DNA of 64,000 nt. It comes from Allocoprococcus comes. Lineage in GTDB: Bacteria > Bacillota > Clostridia > Lachnospirales > Lachnospiraceae. The stretch is from contig NZ_JAAIMM010000004.1 in NCBI RefSeq assembly GCF_013300725.1, positions 62,001 through 126,000 on the forward strand. Direction: 5' to 3'. A program made the translations under genes and the position numbers. Of this stretch, positions 26,886 to 35,373 are shown one piece after another; the first letter of the stretch is position 1, and each line of letters starts with the position of its first letter. The notes beneath the pieces are model-generated. The model was given only the letters and a program-made list of their open reading frames with translations, was not told the origin of the DNA and did no database searches.

Positions 26886-26949
26886 AGGGGAGCTTTTCCA
26901 GGCTCTCCTCAAAAAGGAAAGGACGCAGTACAAAAATGTACTGCGTCCT
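26886..26949 (-). terminator. Two tandem hairpins between thiI and the HPr-like gene
   Basis: GGACGCAGTAC/GTACTGCGTCC (26922-26949) is a perfect stem, and a second stem (GGGGAGC/GCTCTCC) lies at about 26888-26910. T-rich runs follow each on the minus strand, so they mainly terminate the HPr-like gene; thiI may use them from the other side. Confidence 0.7.
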
Positions 26950-26965
26950 GATACTTCGCATTCTA

Positions 26966-27199
26966 TTATACTAAGTATGGTTTCAGAAGTTCAATGATGT
27001 TATCAGCATCCTGGTTCTCAGCATGGATGTTCAGATCGATCGGTTTAGAAAGATCAAGACTGAAGATACCCATGATAGATTTTGCATCAATTACATATCT
27101 TCCGGATACCAGGTCAAAATCGTAATCGTATTTTGTGATTTCGTTTACGAATGATTTTACTTTGTCGATAGAATTTAAAGAAATTTGTACGGTTTTCAT
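26966..27199 (-). CDS. HPr-like phosphocarrier domain protein lacking the PTS histidine
   Basis: The 77 residues have HPr length and the Ser46 region AKSIMGIFSLDL, where HprK would phosphorylate HPr. The His15 motif (GLHARPA) is missing: the corresponding segment reads SLNSIDKVKSF. So it cannot accept phosphate from enzyme I in the usual way and may be a regulatory partner, comparable with Crh of Bacillus, which also lacks His15. The start follows AAGGAGG; a GTG three codons upstream overlaps that site and is rejected. It is a single-gene unit with its own promoter and terminator. Confidence 0.8.
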   Translation of the reverse strand: MKTVQISLNSIDKVKSFVNEITKYDYDFDLVSGRYVIDAKSIMGIFSLDLSKPIDLNIHAENQDADNIIELLKPYLV

Positions 27200-27235
27200 T
27201 GAAAACACACCTCCTTGATTTCATTTTCTATAGTT

Positions 27236-27264
27236 ATATTAAAAGTTATACACAAAAAAGTCAA
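27236..27264 (-). promoter_or_regulatory. Promoter of the HPr-like gene
   Basis: On the minus strand TTGACT and TAATAT are separated by 17 bases. Confidence 0.65.
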
Positions 27265-27333
27265 GGAACAAAACGCCGAAGAATAAATGAAATTTTCGTT
27301 AAATGTTATAAATATTGAAAGTAGGATGAATTT

Positions 27334-28659
27334 ATGAAAAAAGCAGCATTACACAACCTGGGCTGTAAGGTAAATGCTTATGAAACAGAAGCGATGCAGG
27401 AACTGCTGGAAAAGAACGGATATGAGATCGTACCGTTTCATGATCTGGCAGATGTCTATGTGATCAATACCTGCTCGGTGACGAATATGGCAGACCGCAA
27501 GTCCAGACAGATGATCCACCGTGCCCGAAAACAGAATCCAGATGCAGTGATCGTAGCGGCTGGCTGTTATGTGCAGGCGCAGGCAGATATGGGGGAGCTG
27601 GATGAGAATATAGATATTGTAATCGGGAATAATAAAAAAAAGGATCTGATCCGCCTTCTGGAAGAATATTTTAAAGAAGACATTCCGGAACAGATGCAGG
27701 AGGTCATTGACGTTAACCATACCTCCGAGTATGAGAGCCTACACCTTTCCCGGACAGCAGAGCATACAAGGGCATATCTGAAAGTGCAGGATGGCTGCAA
27801 CCAGTTCTGTACCTATTGTATCATTCCTTATGCGAGAGGACGCGTGCGCAGCAGGAAAAAAGAAGATGTAGTGGAAGAGGTGCGTACACTTGCGGAACAT
27901 GGGTATCAGGAAGTGGTGCTTACCGGAATCCATCTCAGTTCTTATGGGCTGGAATGGAAAGATGAAAATGGAAAGCAGACAGAAGGACTTCTGGAGCTGA
28001 TCCGTGCGGTACATGAAGTTGAAGGAATCAAAAGGATCCGACTGGGCTCTTTGGAACCGCGTATCGTGACGGAAGAATTTGCAAAAGAACTGGCTTGCCT
28101 GCCGAAGATATGTCCGCATTTTCACTTGTCTCTGCAGAGTGGATGTGATGCAACCCTGAAACGGATGAACCGCAGATATGACGCGGCAGAATACCGGGAA
28201 AAATGTGAGCTTCTACGGAAGTATTTTGAAAATCCGGCACTGACAACCGATGTGATCGTAGGATTCCCGCAAGAATCAGAGGAAGAATTTGAAGCCTCCC
28301 GGGATTTTGTAGACAGCATCAATTTTTATGAGACGCATATATTTAAGTATTCAAAGCGGCAGGGAACGAAAGCTGCGAAGATGGACGGGCAGATCCCGGA
28401 ACATGAAAAAACGCGAAGAAGCAATATCATGCTGGAGCTGAACCGCAAAAAAATGCGGCGTTATGAAGAAGGATGGCTCGGAAAAAAGGTGGAAGTTCTT
28501 TTTGAAGAGATGACAGAGCGTGATGGGGAAAATTATGTCACAGGGTACACCAAGGAATATCTCCGGATTGGGGTTCCATGCGAACCGGAACAGGCAGACC
28601 GGTGGACCAATCAGTTAAAAGAGATAGAACTTACTTCACTTTCACAAATTATGCATTGA
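27334..28659 (+). CDS. mtaB: tRNA t6A37 methylthiotransferase
   Basis: MtaB converts t6A to ms2t6A at position 37 of ANN-decoding tRNAs. The 441 residues have the N-terminal methylthiotransferase domain with cysteines in LGCKVN, NTCSVT and AGCYVQ, the radical SAM cluster CNQFCTYC, and a C-terminal TRAM-like part. Length is normal for MtaB, and KVNAYETEAM is typical of MtaB rather than MiaB. No clear Shine-Dalgarno beyond TAGGATG was seen. Confidence 0.93.
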   Translation: MKKAALHNLGCKVNAYETEAMQELLEKNGYEIVPFHDLADVYVINTCSVTNMADRKSRQMIHRARKQNPDAVIVAAGCYVQAQADMGELDENIDIVIGNNKKKDLIRLLEEYFKEDIPEQMQEVIDVNHTSEYESLHLSRTAEHTRAYLKVQDGCNQFCTYCIIPYARGRVRSRKKEDVVEEVRTLAEHGYQEVVLTGIHLSSYGLEWKDENGKQTEGLLELIRAVHEVEGIKRIRLGSLEPRIVTEEFAKELACLPKICPHFHLSLQSGCDATLKRMNRRYDAAEYREKCELLRKYFENPALTTDVIVGFPQESEEEFEASRDFVDSINFYETHIFKYSKRQGTKAAKMDGQIPEHEKTRRSNIMLELNRKKMRRYEEGWLGKKVEVLFEEMTERDGENYVTGYTKEYLRIGVPCEPEQADRWTNQLKEIELTSLSQIMH

Positions 28660-28684
28660 ATTTTTGTATAGATTATATTAAAAT
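28656..28684 (+). promoter_or_regulatory. Promoter of the ireB-ruvX-DUF1292 cluster
   Basis: TTGAAT and TAAAAT are separated by 17 bases, starting at the mtaB stop codon. Confidence 0.65.
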
Positions 28685-28710
28685 GAATATGAAGTATTGG
28701 AGGTCGTAAG

Positions 28711-28968
28711 ATGAAAGATATAACGAATACACAATTTTTTCAGGTAGAGACAGGACCACAGATCCAGGCAAAAGATATTCTGGAAATTGTATATAATGCT
28801 CTGGTGGAAAAAGGATATAATCCGGTGAATCAGATTGTAGGATACATTATGTCCGGTGATCCTACATACATTACCAGCTATAACGGAGCAAGAAGCCTTG
28901 TAATGAAGGTTGAGCGGGATGAGATTGTAGAAGAATTATTAAAAGCTTATATCAGACATGAACTGTAG
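28711..28968 (+). CDS. IreB family regulatory phosphoprotein (UPF0297)
   Basis: The 85-residue protein matches IreB/YrzL: N-terminal threonines in [34 protein letters not shown] in the centre and YIRHEL at the end. In Enterococcus faecalis IreB is phosphorylated by the IreK kinase and tunes cephalosporin resistance. It sits 9 bases before ruvX and upstream of a DUF1292 gene, the conserved yrzL-yrrK-yrzB order of Firmicutes. Confidence 0.93.
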   Translation: MKDITNTQFFQVETGPQIQAKDILEIVYNALVEKGYNPVNQIVGYIMSGDPTYITSYNGARSLVMKVERDEIVEELLKAYIRHEL

Positions 28969-28977
28969 GTTGAAGAT

Positions 28978-29409
28978 ATGATGCGGATAATGGGACTTGA
29001 TTATGGTACGAAGACCGTAGGTGTTGCTGTAAGTGATCCTCTGGGGATTACGGCACAGGCAGTGGAGACGGTTACGAGGAAGGACGAGAACAAGCTCCGA
29101 AAGACACTGGCAAGGATTGAGAGCCTTGCAGCCGAATATGGAGTAGAGAAGTTTGTGATCGGTTTTCCGAAACATATGAATAATGATATCGGAGAACGGG
29201 CAGAGAAGGCACTGGAATTTGGTGAGATGCTGAAGCGGCGTACCGGCATCGAGATCGTGATGTGGGACGAGCGCCTTACAACGGTGGAAGCGGAACGGAC
29301 ACTTATGGAATCCGGTGTAAGACGGGAGAACCGCAAGCAGTATGTGGACCAGATTGCGGCTGTATTTATATTGCAGGGATATCTGGATTCTCTGGATATG
29401 CAGAAGTAA
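28978..29409 (+). CDS. ruvX: RuvX/YqgF Holliday-junction resolvase-like nuclease
   Basis: The RNase H-like domain opens with [19 protein letters not shown], and has [11 protein letters not shown] and WDERLTT with the second acidic site, ending [13 protein letters not shown]. Family members are implicated in 16S rRNA 5' maturation or junction resolution. 143 residues is typical. Two ATGs are in tandem at the start. Confidence 0.92.
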   Translation: MMRIMGLDYGTKTVGVAVSDPLGITAQAVETVTRKDENKLRKTLARIESLAAEYGVEKFVIGFPKHMNNDIGERAEKALEFGEMLKRRTGIEIVMWDERLTTVEAERTLMESGVRRENRKQYVDQIAAVFILQGYLDSLDMQK

Positions 29410-29448
29410 CAGGCTTTGGAATACAATCAGACGATAAGGGGAAAGTAT

Positions 29449-29715
29449 ATGAAGAATGAAAAATTAACGTTTACATGCGGAGAAGGCGGCGAAGCAGAAG
29501 AATTTTTTGTTGTGGAGCAGACCAGACTGAATGGAGTGACTTACCTTCTGGTTGCAGATTCAGAAGAGGATGATGCAGAGTGCCTGATCCTGAAGGATAC
29601 AAGTGCGCCGGAAGAGAAGGACAGCGTTTATGAGATGGTAGAAGAGGAAGTAGAACTTAATGCCGTACTCAAGGTGTTCGAAGAGCTTCTGGAGGACGTG
29701 GAGATTGAAGTGTAG
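29449..29715 (+). CDS. DUF1292 domain protein (YrzB-like)
   Basis: This is a very acidic 88-residue protein with TYLLVADSEEDDAECLILKD, typical of DUF1292. The function is unknown. The chosen ATG follows AAGGGG; an in-frame upstream start at 29416 is less likely. It completes the conserved ireB-ruvX-DUF1292 trio. Confidence 0.88.
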   Translation: MKNEKLTFTCGEGGEAEEFFVVEQTRLNGVTYLLVADSEEDDAECLILKDTSAPEEKDSVYEMVEEEVELNAVLKVFEELLEDVEIEV

Positions 29716-29838
29716 ACGGAACTGTCAAAAGAATATTTCTGGCAGATAAGAACGGGGTTCGCACACAGGGGCGGACTCCGAATTTTACGATAATTAAATG
29801 TACGGATGAGATACATAAAAATATATGGAGGTGTGAGA

Positions 29839-31503
29839 TTGAAGAAAAAAAGCAACTCAAAACTTAAGATCATTCCGCTTGGAGGTCTTGAAAAGATCGG
29901 AATGAATATCACTGCCTTTGAATACGAAGACAGTATTATTGTAGTGGATTGCGGACTGTCGTTCCCGGAAGATGATATGCTGGGAATCGATCTTGTAATC
30001 CCGGATATCAGTTACCTTAAGAGCAATGCGGATAAGGTGAAGGGCTTTGTGATCACACATGGACATGAGGATCACATTGGAGCGCTTCCTTATGTGCTCA
30101 AAGAGATCAATCTGCCGATTTATACAACAAAGCTGACTATGGGAATTATCGAGAAAAAGCTCACAGAGCACAATCTTCTCCGCTCAACCAAAAGAAAAGT
30201 AGTGCGCCATGGACAGTCGATCAATCTTGGAAAATTCAGGATTGAATTTATCAAGACGAACCACAGTATCCAGGATGCATCAGCACTGGCAATCTATTCG
30301 CCGGCGGGTATTGTTGTGCATACCGGAGACTTTAAGGTAGATTATACACCGGTATTTGGTGATGCGATTGACCTGCAGCGCTTTGCAGAGATTGGCAAGA
30401 AAGGGGTACTGGCACTGATGTCAGACAGTACCAATGCGGAGAGACCTGGTTTTACACAGTCAGAAAGGACAGTGGGAGCTACATTTGACCGGCTTTTTGC
30501 CGAACACTCCAATACAAGAATTATTGTAGCAACCTTCGCTTCGAATGTAGACCGTGTACAGCAGATCATCAATACGTCTTACAAGTATGGACGTAAAGTA
30601 GTTGTAGAAGGCCGCAGTATGGTAAATATCATTTCGGTTGCATCAGAGCTGGGCTATTTGAACGTGCCGGAGAATACGCTGATCGAGACAGATCAGTTGA
30701 AAAACTATCCAAGAGAGAAGACAACGATCATCACAACCGGAAGCCAGGGAGAATCTATGGCGGCTCTGTCACGTATGGCGGCAGATATCCATAAGAAGAT
30801 CTCGATCATGCCGGGTGACACGATCATTTTAAGTTCTAATCCGATTCCGGGTAATGAAAAAGCGGTATCGAATATTATCAATGAACTCTCTGAAAAGGGA
30901 GCGAATGTTATTTTCCAGGATACGCATGTATCCGGACATGCGTGCCAGGAAGAACTGAAGCTGATCTATTCACTGGTAAAACCAAAATATGCAATTCCGG
31001 TTCACGGAGAATACCGCCATCTGAAAGCGAACGCAGGTATTGCCAAATCTCTTGGAATTCCGAAGGACAACATTTTCATCCTCAAGTCAGGCGATGTACT
31101 TGCACTGGATGATGAAAGTGCAGAAGTTGTAGATAAGGTACACACAGGAGAAATCCTGGTAGATGGACTCGGTGTTGGTGATGTCGGTAATATTGTACTG
31201 CGTGATCGTCAGCATCTGGCAGAAGACGGAATCCTGATTGTCGTTCTGACACTGGAAAAGCGTACCAACCAGCTTCTTGCAGGACCGGATATCGTATCCC
31301 GTGGATTTGTTTATGTACGTGAATCCGAAAGCCTGATGGAAGAGGCACGGAAGGTTGTTACGGAAGCAGTTGAAAAATGTCTGATGAGCCGTCATGCTGA
31401 CTGGAGCAAGATTAAGCTTGTGATCCGCGACACAATGAATGACTTTATCTGGAAAAGAACCAAGAGAAAACCAATGATCCTTCCGATCATTATGGATGTA
31501 TAA
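29839..31503 (+). CDS. rnj: Ribonuclease J
   Basis: RNase J is the 5'-3' exo- and endonuclease central to Firmicutes mRNA decay. The 554 residues show the MBL motif THGHEDHIGALPY, HTGDFKVD, DSTNAERPG and the beta-CASP part with TGSQGE, HVSGHA and PVHGEYRH. The start is a TTG seven bases after GGAGG; an upstream ATG at 29806 has no ribosome binding site and a GTG at 29833 is too close to it. Only one RNase J is in the window. Confidence 0.95.
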   Translation: MKKKSNSKLKIIPLGGLEKIGMNITAFEYEDSIIVVDCGLSFPEDDMLGIDLVIPDISYLKSNADKVKGFVITHGHEDHIGALPYVLKEINLPIYTTKLTMGIIEKKLTEHNLLRSTKRKVVRHGQSINLGKFRIEFIKTNHSIQDASALAIYSPAGIVVHTGDFKVDYTPVFGDAIDLQRFAEIGKKGVLALMSDSTNAERPGFTQSERTVGATFDRLFAEHSNTRIIVATFASNVDRVQQIINTSYKYGRKVVVEGRSMVNIISVASELGYLNVPENTLIETDQLKNYPREKTTIITTGSQGESMAALSRMAADIHKKISIMPGDTIILSSNPIPGNEKAVSNIINELSEKGANVIFQDTHVSGHACQEELKLIYSLVKPKYAIPVHGEYRHLKANAGIAKSLGIPKDNIFILKSGDVLALDDESAEVVDKVHTGEILVDGLGVGDVGNIVLRDRQHLAEDGILIVVLTLEKRTNQLLAGPDIVSRGFVYVRESESLMEEARKVVTEAVEKCLMSRHADWSKIKLVIRDTMNDFIWKRTKRKPMILPIIMDV

Positions 31504-31507
31504 TATA

Positions 31508-31528
31508 AAGATGCCTGTGGCATTTTTG
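31508..31528 (+). terminator. Weak terminator after rnj
   Basis: A 5-bp stem ATGCC/GGCAT with a three-base loop is followed by TTTT. Confidence 0.5.
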
Positions 31529-31563
31529 TGAAAATAAGCAGATGCGAAGATATCTGCATAAAG

Positions 31564-31607
31564 AAGCGCAGTCAGAGTTGAAAAGAAAAAAAACTTTGTC
31601 TGCGCTT
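31564..31607. other. Long hairpin in the rnj-trmR gap
   Basis: AAGCGCAGTCAGAGTT pairs with AACTTTGTCTGCGCTT over 15 of 16 positions (one G-U) around an 11-base A-rich loop. A TATAAT follows directly at 31609 without a good -35 box. It may be a terminator without a T run or a leader structure. Confidence 0.5.
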
Positions 31608-31660
31608 CTATAATAAATGTATAGGATAAGAATTTCTTTGGAAAAAGAAAAGAGGAAGAT

Positions 31661-32308
31661 ATGATAGTAGAAGAACGACTGACGACTTACCTCCATTCTC
31701 TGGAAAGCGCGGATATTCCCGTTCTCGATGAGATCGAACAGGAAGCCCTTGCGGACATGGTTCCGATCATCCGCAAAGAAACAAAAAGTTTTCTGAAAGT
31801 AATGCTGGAGATCAAACGTCCGGCAAAGATTCTTGAAATTGGGACAGCAGTTGGATTTTCGGCAATTCTGATGGGAAAATATTCTCCGGAGGAATGTCAC
31901 ATAACAACAATCGAAAATTACGAAAAAAGGATTCCGATTGCCAGAGCCAATTTTGCCAGGGCAGGTATGGAACAGAAAATTACGCTGCTTGAAGGCGATG
32001 CACTGGAGATTATGAAAGGCATGCCGGATGATGCAGGCTTTGATTTTGTGTTTATGGATGCTGCAAAGGGACAATATCCGGCATATTTAAAACAGGTGAT
32101 GCGTTTCCTTGTGCCGGGAGGGATCCTGATCACGGATAATGTGTTGCAGGACGGAGATATTATTGAGTCTCGTTTTGCGGTGGAAAGAAGAGACCGCACG
32201 ATTCATAGCCGGATGAGAGAGTATCTGTATACTCTGAAACATCATCCTGAGCTTGAGACATCTATTCTTCCTCTGGGAGATGGAGTGGCACTGAGCGTGC
32301 GAAAATAA
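31661..32308 (+). CDS. trmR: O-methyltransferase, TrmR-like (tRNA 5-hydroxyuridine)
   Basis: The 215-residue SAM methyltransferase has ILEIGTAVGFSAILM as motif I, FMDAAKGQYPAYL as the Asp metal site and GGILITDNVLQDG. These are the features of the COMT-like family that includes Bacillus TrmR (YrrM), which methylates ho5U34 of tRNA to mo5U. The adjacent U32 protein supports this reading, because the yrrM-yrrN-yrrO order in Bacillus links both steps. Confidence 0.82.
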   Translation: MIVEERLTTYLHSLESADIPVLDEIEQEALADMVPIIRKETKSFLKVMLEIKRPAKILEIGTAVGFSAILMGKYSPEECHITTIENYEKRIPIARANFARAGMEQKITLLEGDALEIMKGMPDDAGFDFVFMDAAKGQYPAYLKQVMRFLVPGGILITDNVLQDGDIIESRFAVERRDRTIHSRMREYLYTLKHHPELETSILPLGDGVALSVRK

Positions 32309-32344
32309 AAACAGGAGATAACAGTAACAGAAAGGAAAAAAATA

Positions 32345-33580
32345 ATGGCAAGACATCCTGAATTATTGATACCGGCAAGCAGCCTGGAAGTGTTGAAGAC
32401 TGCAGTCGTATTTGGAGCAGATGCAGTTTATATTGGAGGAGAAGCATTTGGACTTCGTGCAAAGGCAAAGAACTTTTCCAAAGAAGATATGATGGAAGGA
32501 ATCCGGTTTGCACATGAGCATGATGTAAAAGTATATGTAACTGCAAATATTCTGGCACATAACTACGATCTGGAAGGCGTGCGGGAATATTTTAAAGAGT
32601 TAAAGGAAATAAAGCCGGATGCACTGATCATTGCTGATCCGGGTGTATTTGAGATCGCAAAAGAAGTTTGTCCGGAAATTGAAAGACATGTGAGTACACA
32701 GGCCAATAATACAAATTATGCAACTTATATGTTCTGGTACAGACAAGGGGCGAGCAGAGTTGTATCCGCAAGAGAACTTTCCATGCGTGAGATCAAAGAA
32801 ATCCGTGCACATATCCCGGATGATCTGGAGATTGAGACATTCGTACACGGTGCAATGTGTATTTCTTATTCCGGAAGATGCCTGCTCAGTAATTTCTTTA
32901 CAGGCAGGGATGCAAACCATGGCGCATGCACCCATCCGTGCCGCTGGAAGTATTCAGTTGTGGAAGAAACCCGTCCGGGAGAATATATGCCGGTTTATGA
33001 AAATGAGAGAGGAACGTATATTTTCAATTCAAAAGACCTCTGTATGATCGAACATATTCCGGAGCTTATTGATGCGGGGATTGACAGCTTCAAGATCGAA
33101 GGAAGAATGAAAACGGCTCTGTATGTGGCAACTGTAGCGAGAACATACCGGAAAGCAATTGATGATTATCAGAAAGATCCGGAGCTTTACAGGAAGAATA
33201 TGCCATGGTATCTGGACCAGATCTCGAATTGTACCTATCGACAGTTTACAACTGGATTTTTCTTTGGAAAACCGTCGGAAGAGGCACAGATTTATGACAG
33301 CAACACCTATATCCGGGAGTACACATATCTTGGAATTGCAGAAGAGATCAAAGACGGTATGGTGAAGATCGAACAGAGGAATAAATTTTCGGTTGGCGAG
33401 ACGATTGAGATCATGAAACCGAACGGAGATAACGTGGAGGTTCAGGTAAAACGGATCGTAAATGAAGAAGGAGAAGAACAGGAGAGTGCACCACATCCGA
33501 AGCAGGTACTGTATGTAGAACTGTCCGGTATGGCTGACAAGTACGATATTCTCAGAAGAAAAGAGGAAGCAGATGAATAA
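32345..33580 (+). CDS. U32 family protein, probable tRNA 5-hydroxyuridine synthesis (TrhP-like)
   Basis: The 411 residues carry the U32 signature ETFVHGAMCISYSGRC followed by SNFFTGRDANHGACTHPCRW, with the cluster-binding cysteines, and DSFKIEGRMKT near 238. Members of this group (YrrO/TrhP) hydroxylate wobble U34 of tRNA in a prephenate-dependent reaction in other bacteria. The position directly behind trmR supports hydroxylation followed by methylation. Annotation as peptidase is historical. The next gene overlaps its last 8 bases. Confidence 0.85.
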   Translation: MARHPELLIPASSLEVLKTAVVFGADAVYIGGEAFGLRAKAKNFSKEDMMEGIRFAHEHDVKVYVTANILAHNYDLEGVREYFKELKEIKPDALIIADPGVFEIAKEVCPEIERHVSTQANNTNYATYMFWYRQGASRVVSARELSMREIKEIRAHIPDDLEIETFVHGAMCISYSGRCLLSNFFTGRDANHGACTHPCRWKYSVVEETRPGEYMPVYENERGTYIFNSKDLCMIEHIPELIDAGIDSFKIEGRMKTALYVATVARTYRKAIDDYQKDPELYRKNMPWYLDQISNCTYRQFTTGFFFGKPSEEAQIYDSNTYIREYTYLGIAEEIKDGMVKIEQRNKFSVGETIEIMKPNGDNVEVQVKRIVNEEGEEQESAPHPKQVLYVELSGMADKYDILRRKEEADE

Positions 33581-34484
33581 AAAAACGTGGAAGCCATATG
33601 TGGCGATCGTACTGATCTTTCTGTACGGCGTGGACATATTCTGGCTTTCCGGATTTTGTGTCTATTATTTTGGTGAGTGGGGAATTCTAATGTATGAGGG
33701 TCTTCTTGCGGTGCTGGCACTTGGAACAGTAGCGCTTTTCCGGGAAGACGTAAAGCGTGCATTTCCACTTCACAGACCGACGATCGCAAAGACTGTCGGA
33801 ACAGTGCTGATGTGGATCGGAACCCTTCTGATCACGATGATTCCGACATCGATCCTGCTTTATGTATTTCCGGAGCAGATGAGCGGGGCTACAGAAAGTG
33901 TGAGTGAATTATCCGGCGGATTGCCGTTTGGAATTGCATTTCTTCTGATCTGTGTCACGCCGGCGATTTTTGAGGAAATGGCATTCAGAGGCGGGCTTTT
34001 CAGCTGTTTCCGTGGCTTTAGGAGTCCATGGCCGGCAATTCTGATCAGTGCAGTAGTGTTCGGTGCATTTCACGGAAGCTTCTGGCGGTTTGTGCCGACA
34101 GCGATGCTTGGAATCGCCATGGGATATCTGCTTGCCGAGACGGATAACATGTTTTATAACATGCTCTTCCATCTGATCAATAATGCGTTACCGACATTGC
34201 TTTTACAGCTTACTTCCAGTGTGGCTTCAGAACAGATGGAAAGTGCAGAAGCTATGGCATCGACAGGTATTTTGCTTGTAACGGTGGCAGTGTATTTTAT
34301 TTATGCATCGGCAGGACCGTTTCTGCTTTATGCGGGAAATTACCTGATCCATAAAGGACAGCCGGGATACGACAGGGGGCTTCTGCCAAGAGAAAAAAAG
34401 AAAACTCTACTGGGGCTTGTGCTGGTAAGTTGCGTCTTTCTGGGAATTGGCATTCTGCTTTTGGGTATAGGAATGTTTGAGTAG
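33573..34484 (+). CDS. CPBP family intramembrane metalloprotease
   Basis: About eight hydrophobic segments and the CPBP (Abi) motifs EEMAFRG (Glu-Glu), FGAFHGSFWRF and HLINNALP with the metal-binding histidines identify the family. Substrate is unknown; members process prenylated or bacteriocin-type substrates or act in regulation. The start overlaps the U32 gene by 8 bases, so translation is probably coupled. Transcription may end at a hairpin within the convergent sigK. Confidence 0.88.
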   Translation: MNKKTWKPYVAIVLIFLYGVDIFWLSGFCVYYFGEWGILMYEGLLAVLALGTVALFREDVKRAFPLHRPTIAKTVGTVLMWIGTLLITMIPTSILLYVFPEQMSGATESVSELSGGLPFGIAFLLICVTPAIFEEMAFRGGLFSCFRGFRSPWPAILISAVVFGAFHGSFWRFVPTAMLGIAMGYLLAETDNMFYNMLFHLINNALPTLLLQLTSSVASEQMESAEAMASTGILLVTVAVYFIYASAGPFLLYAGNYLIHKGQPGYDRGLLPREKKKTLLGLVLVSCVFLGIGILLLGIGMFE

Positions 34485-34488
34485 AGTG

Positions 34489-34542
34489 TCCTGTCTGTCG
34501 GTGTGAAAGAAGCATCATGAATTTTGAAATGGACAGACAGGA
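34489..34542. repeat. 11-bp inverted repeat in the CPBP-sigK gap
   Basis: TCCTGTCTGTC and GACAGACAGGA are perfectly complementary across a 32-base loop, without a T run. Confidence 0.5.
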
Positions 34543-34559
34543 TCTGGACCGGACAGAAA

Positions 34560-35192
34560 TTAAAAATGAGAAGGAAGAAAGCAGGGGCGGAGTTTTTGGA
34601 TCGCCCCTTTTTCGATCCGCGAAACGTAGGAACGTGAGATGCCAAGAGAAGCTGCAACTTCTTTCTGGGTATATTCTTTTTCACCATAAAGACCGTAGCG
34701 CTTTTTCAGTACCAGCTGTTCGCGGTCGGTGAGAACGGATTCCAGTTTTTCATAGAGAAGAGAAATATCATTTTTCAGGGCAAGCTGCATACAGGCATCT
34801 TCTTCATCAGATTCGATGATATCATACAGGCGGATCTCATTCCCTTCCCGGTCTGTACCGATCGGTTCGTATAGGGAGGTTTCCCGGTTACTCTTCCGCT
34901 TGGTGCGCAGCATCATCAGAAGCTCATTTTCGATGCAGCGGCAGGCGTAGGTGGCAAGCCGGGCTTTTTTGTCCGGGTTAAAGGTGGAGACTGCTTTGAT
35001 AAGGCCGATGGTTCCGATGGACAGAAGATCTTCTGTATCGTCCTCCAGATGCTGATATTTTTTTATGACATGAGCGACCAGACGGAGATTGCGCTCGATC
35101 AAAATATGACGGGCCTCATTGTCACCGTCTGCACTGCGTCTGAGAAGCTCGGATTCCTCTTTTGGAGTAAGAGGCGGAGGAAAGGATTTCAA
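34560..35192 (-). CDS. sigK: Late mother-cell sporulation sigma factor K, no pro-sequence
   Basis: The 210 residues align with SigK: NLRLVAHVIKKYQ, DLLSIGTIGLIKAV, YACRCIENELLM in region 2, and DREQLVLKKRYGL, LGISRSYVSRIEKGA in region 4. The start is a TTG eight bases after GAGGT. An in-frame TAA lies two codons upstream, so the membrane-binding pro-sequence of Bacillus SigK cannot be encoded here; Clostridioides difficile SigK also lacks it. The gene is uninterrupted by a skin element. Its 3' coding end contains a plus-strand terminator. Confidence 0.92.
   Translation of the reverse strand: MKSFPPPLTPKEESELLRRSADGDNEARHILIERNLRLVAHVIKKYQHLEDDTEDLLSIGTIGLIKAVSTFNPDKKARLATYACRCIENELLMMLRTKRKSNRETSLYEPIGTDREGNEIRLYDIIESDEEDACMQLALKNDISLLYEKLESVLTDREQLVLKKRYGLYGEKEYTQKEVAASLGISRSYVSRIEKGAIQKLRPCFLPSHF
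34584..34612 (+). terminator. Plus-strand terminator inside the 3' end of sigK
   Basis: GGGGCG/CGCCCC with a 12-base loop is followed by TTTTT on the plus strand. It would end the trmR-U32-CPBP transcript within the convergent sigK coding region. Confidence 0.65.
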
Positions 35193-35274
35193 TACGATTA
35201 CCTCAAAATAGAGTTACTAACAGTGTATGTAAAAGTGAAAAGTTCTGTGCTTTTCCATTCGGGTTATTTTGCGC

Positions 35275-35303
35275 TTGTGGTACGTCTGAAAATGCGTTAT
35301 AAT
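35275..35303 (+). promoter_or_regulatory. Promoter of murT-gatD
   Basis: TTGTGG and a perfect TATAAT are separated by 17 bases, 70 bases before murT. Confidence 0.65.
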
Positions 35304-35373
35304 GAGCGTTGAATCATGTAGTAGCAGATATGGTTTACAAAAGAAATGAGATTACGAGAGAAAAGGAAATATT

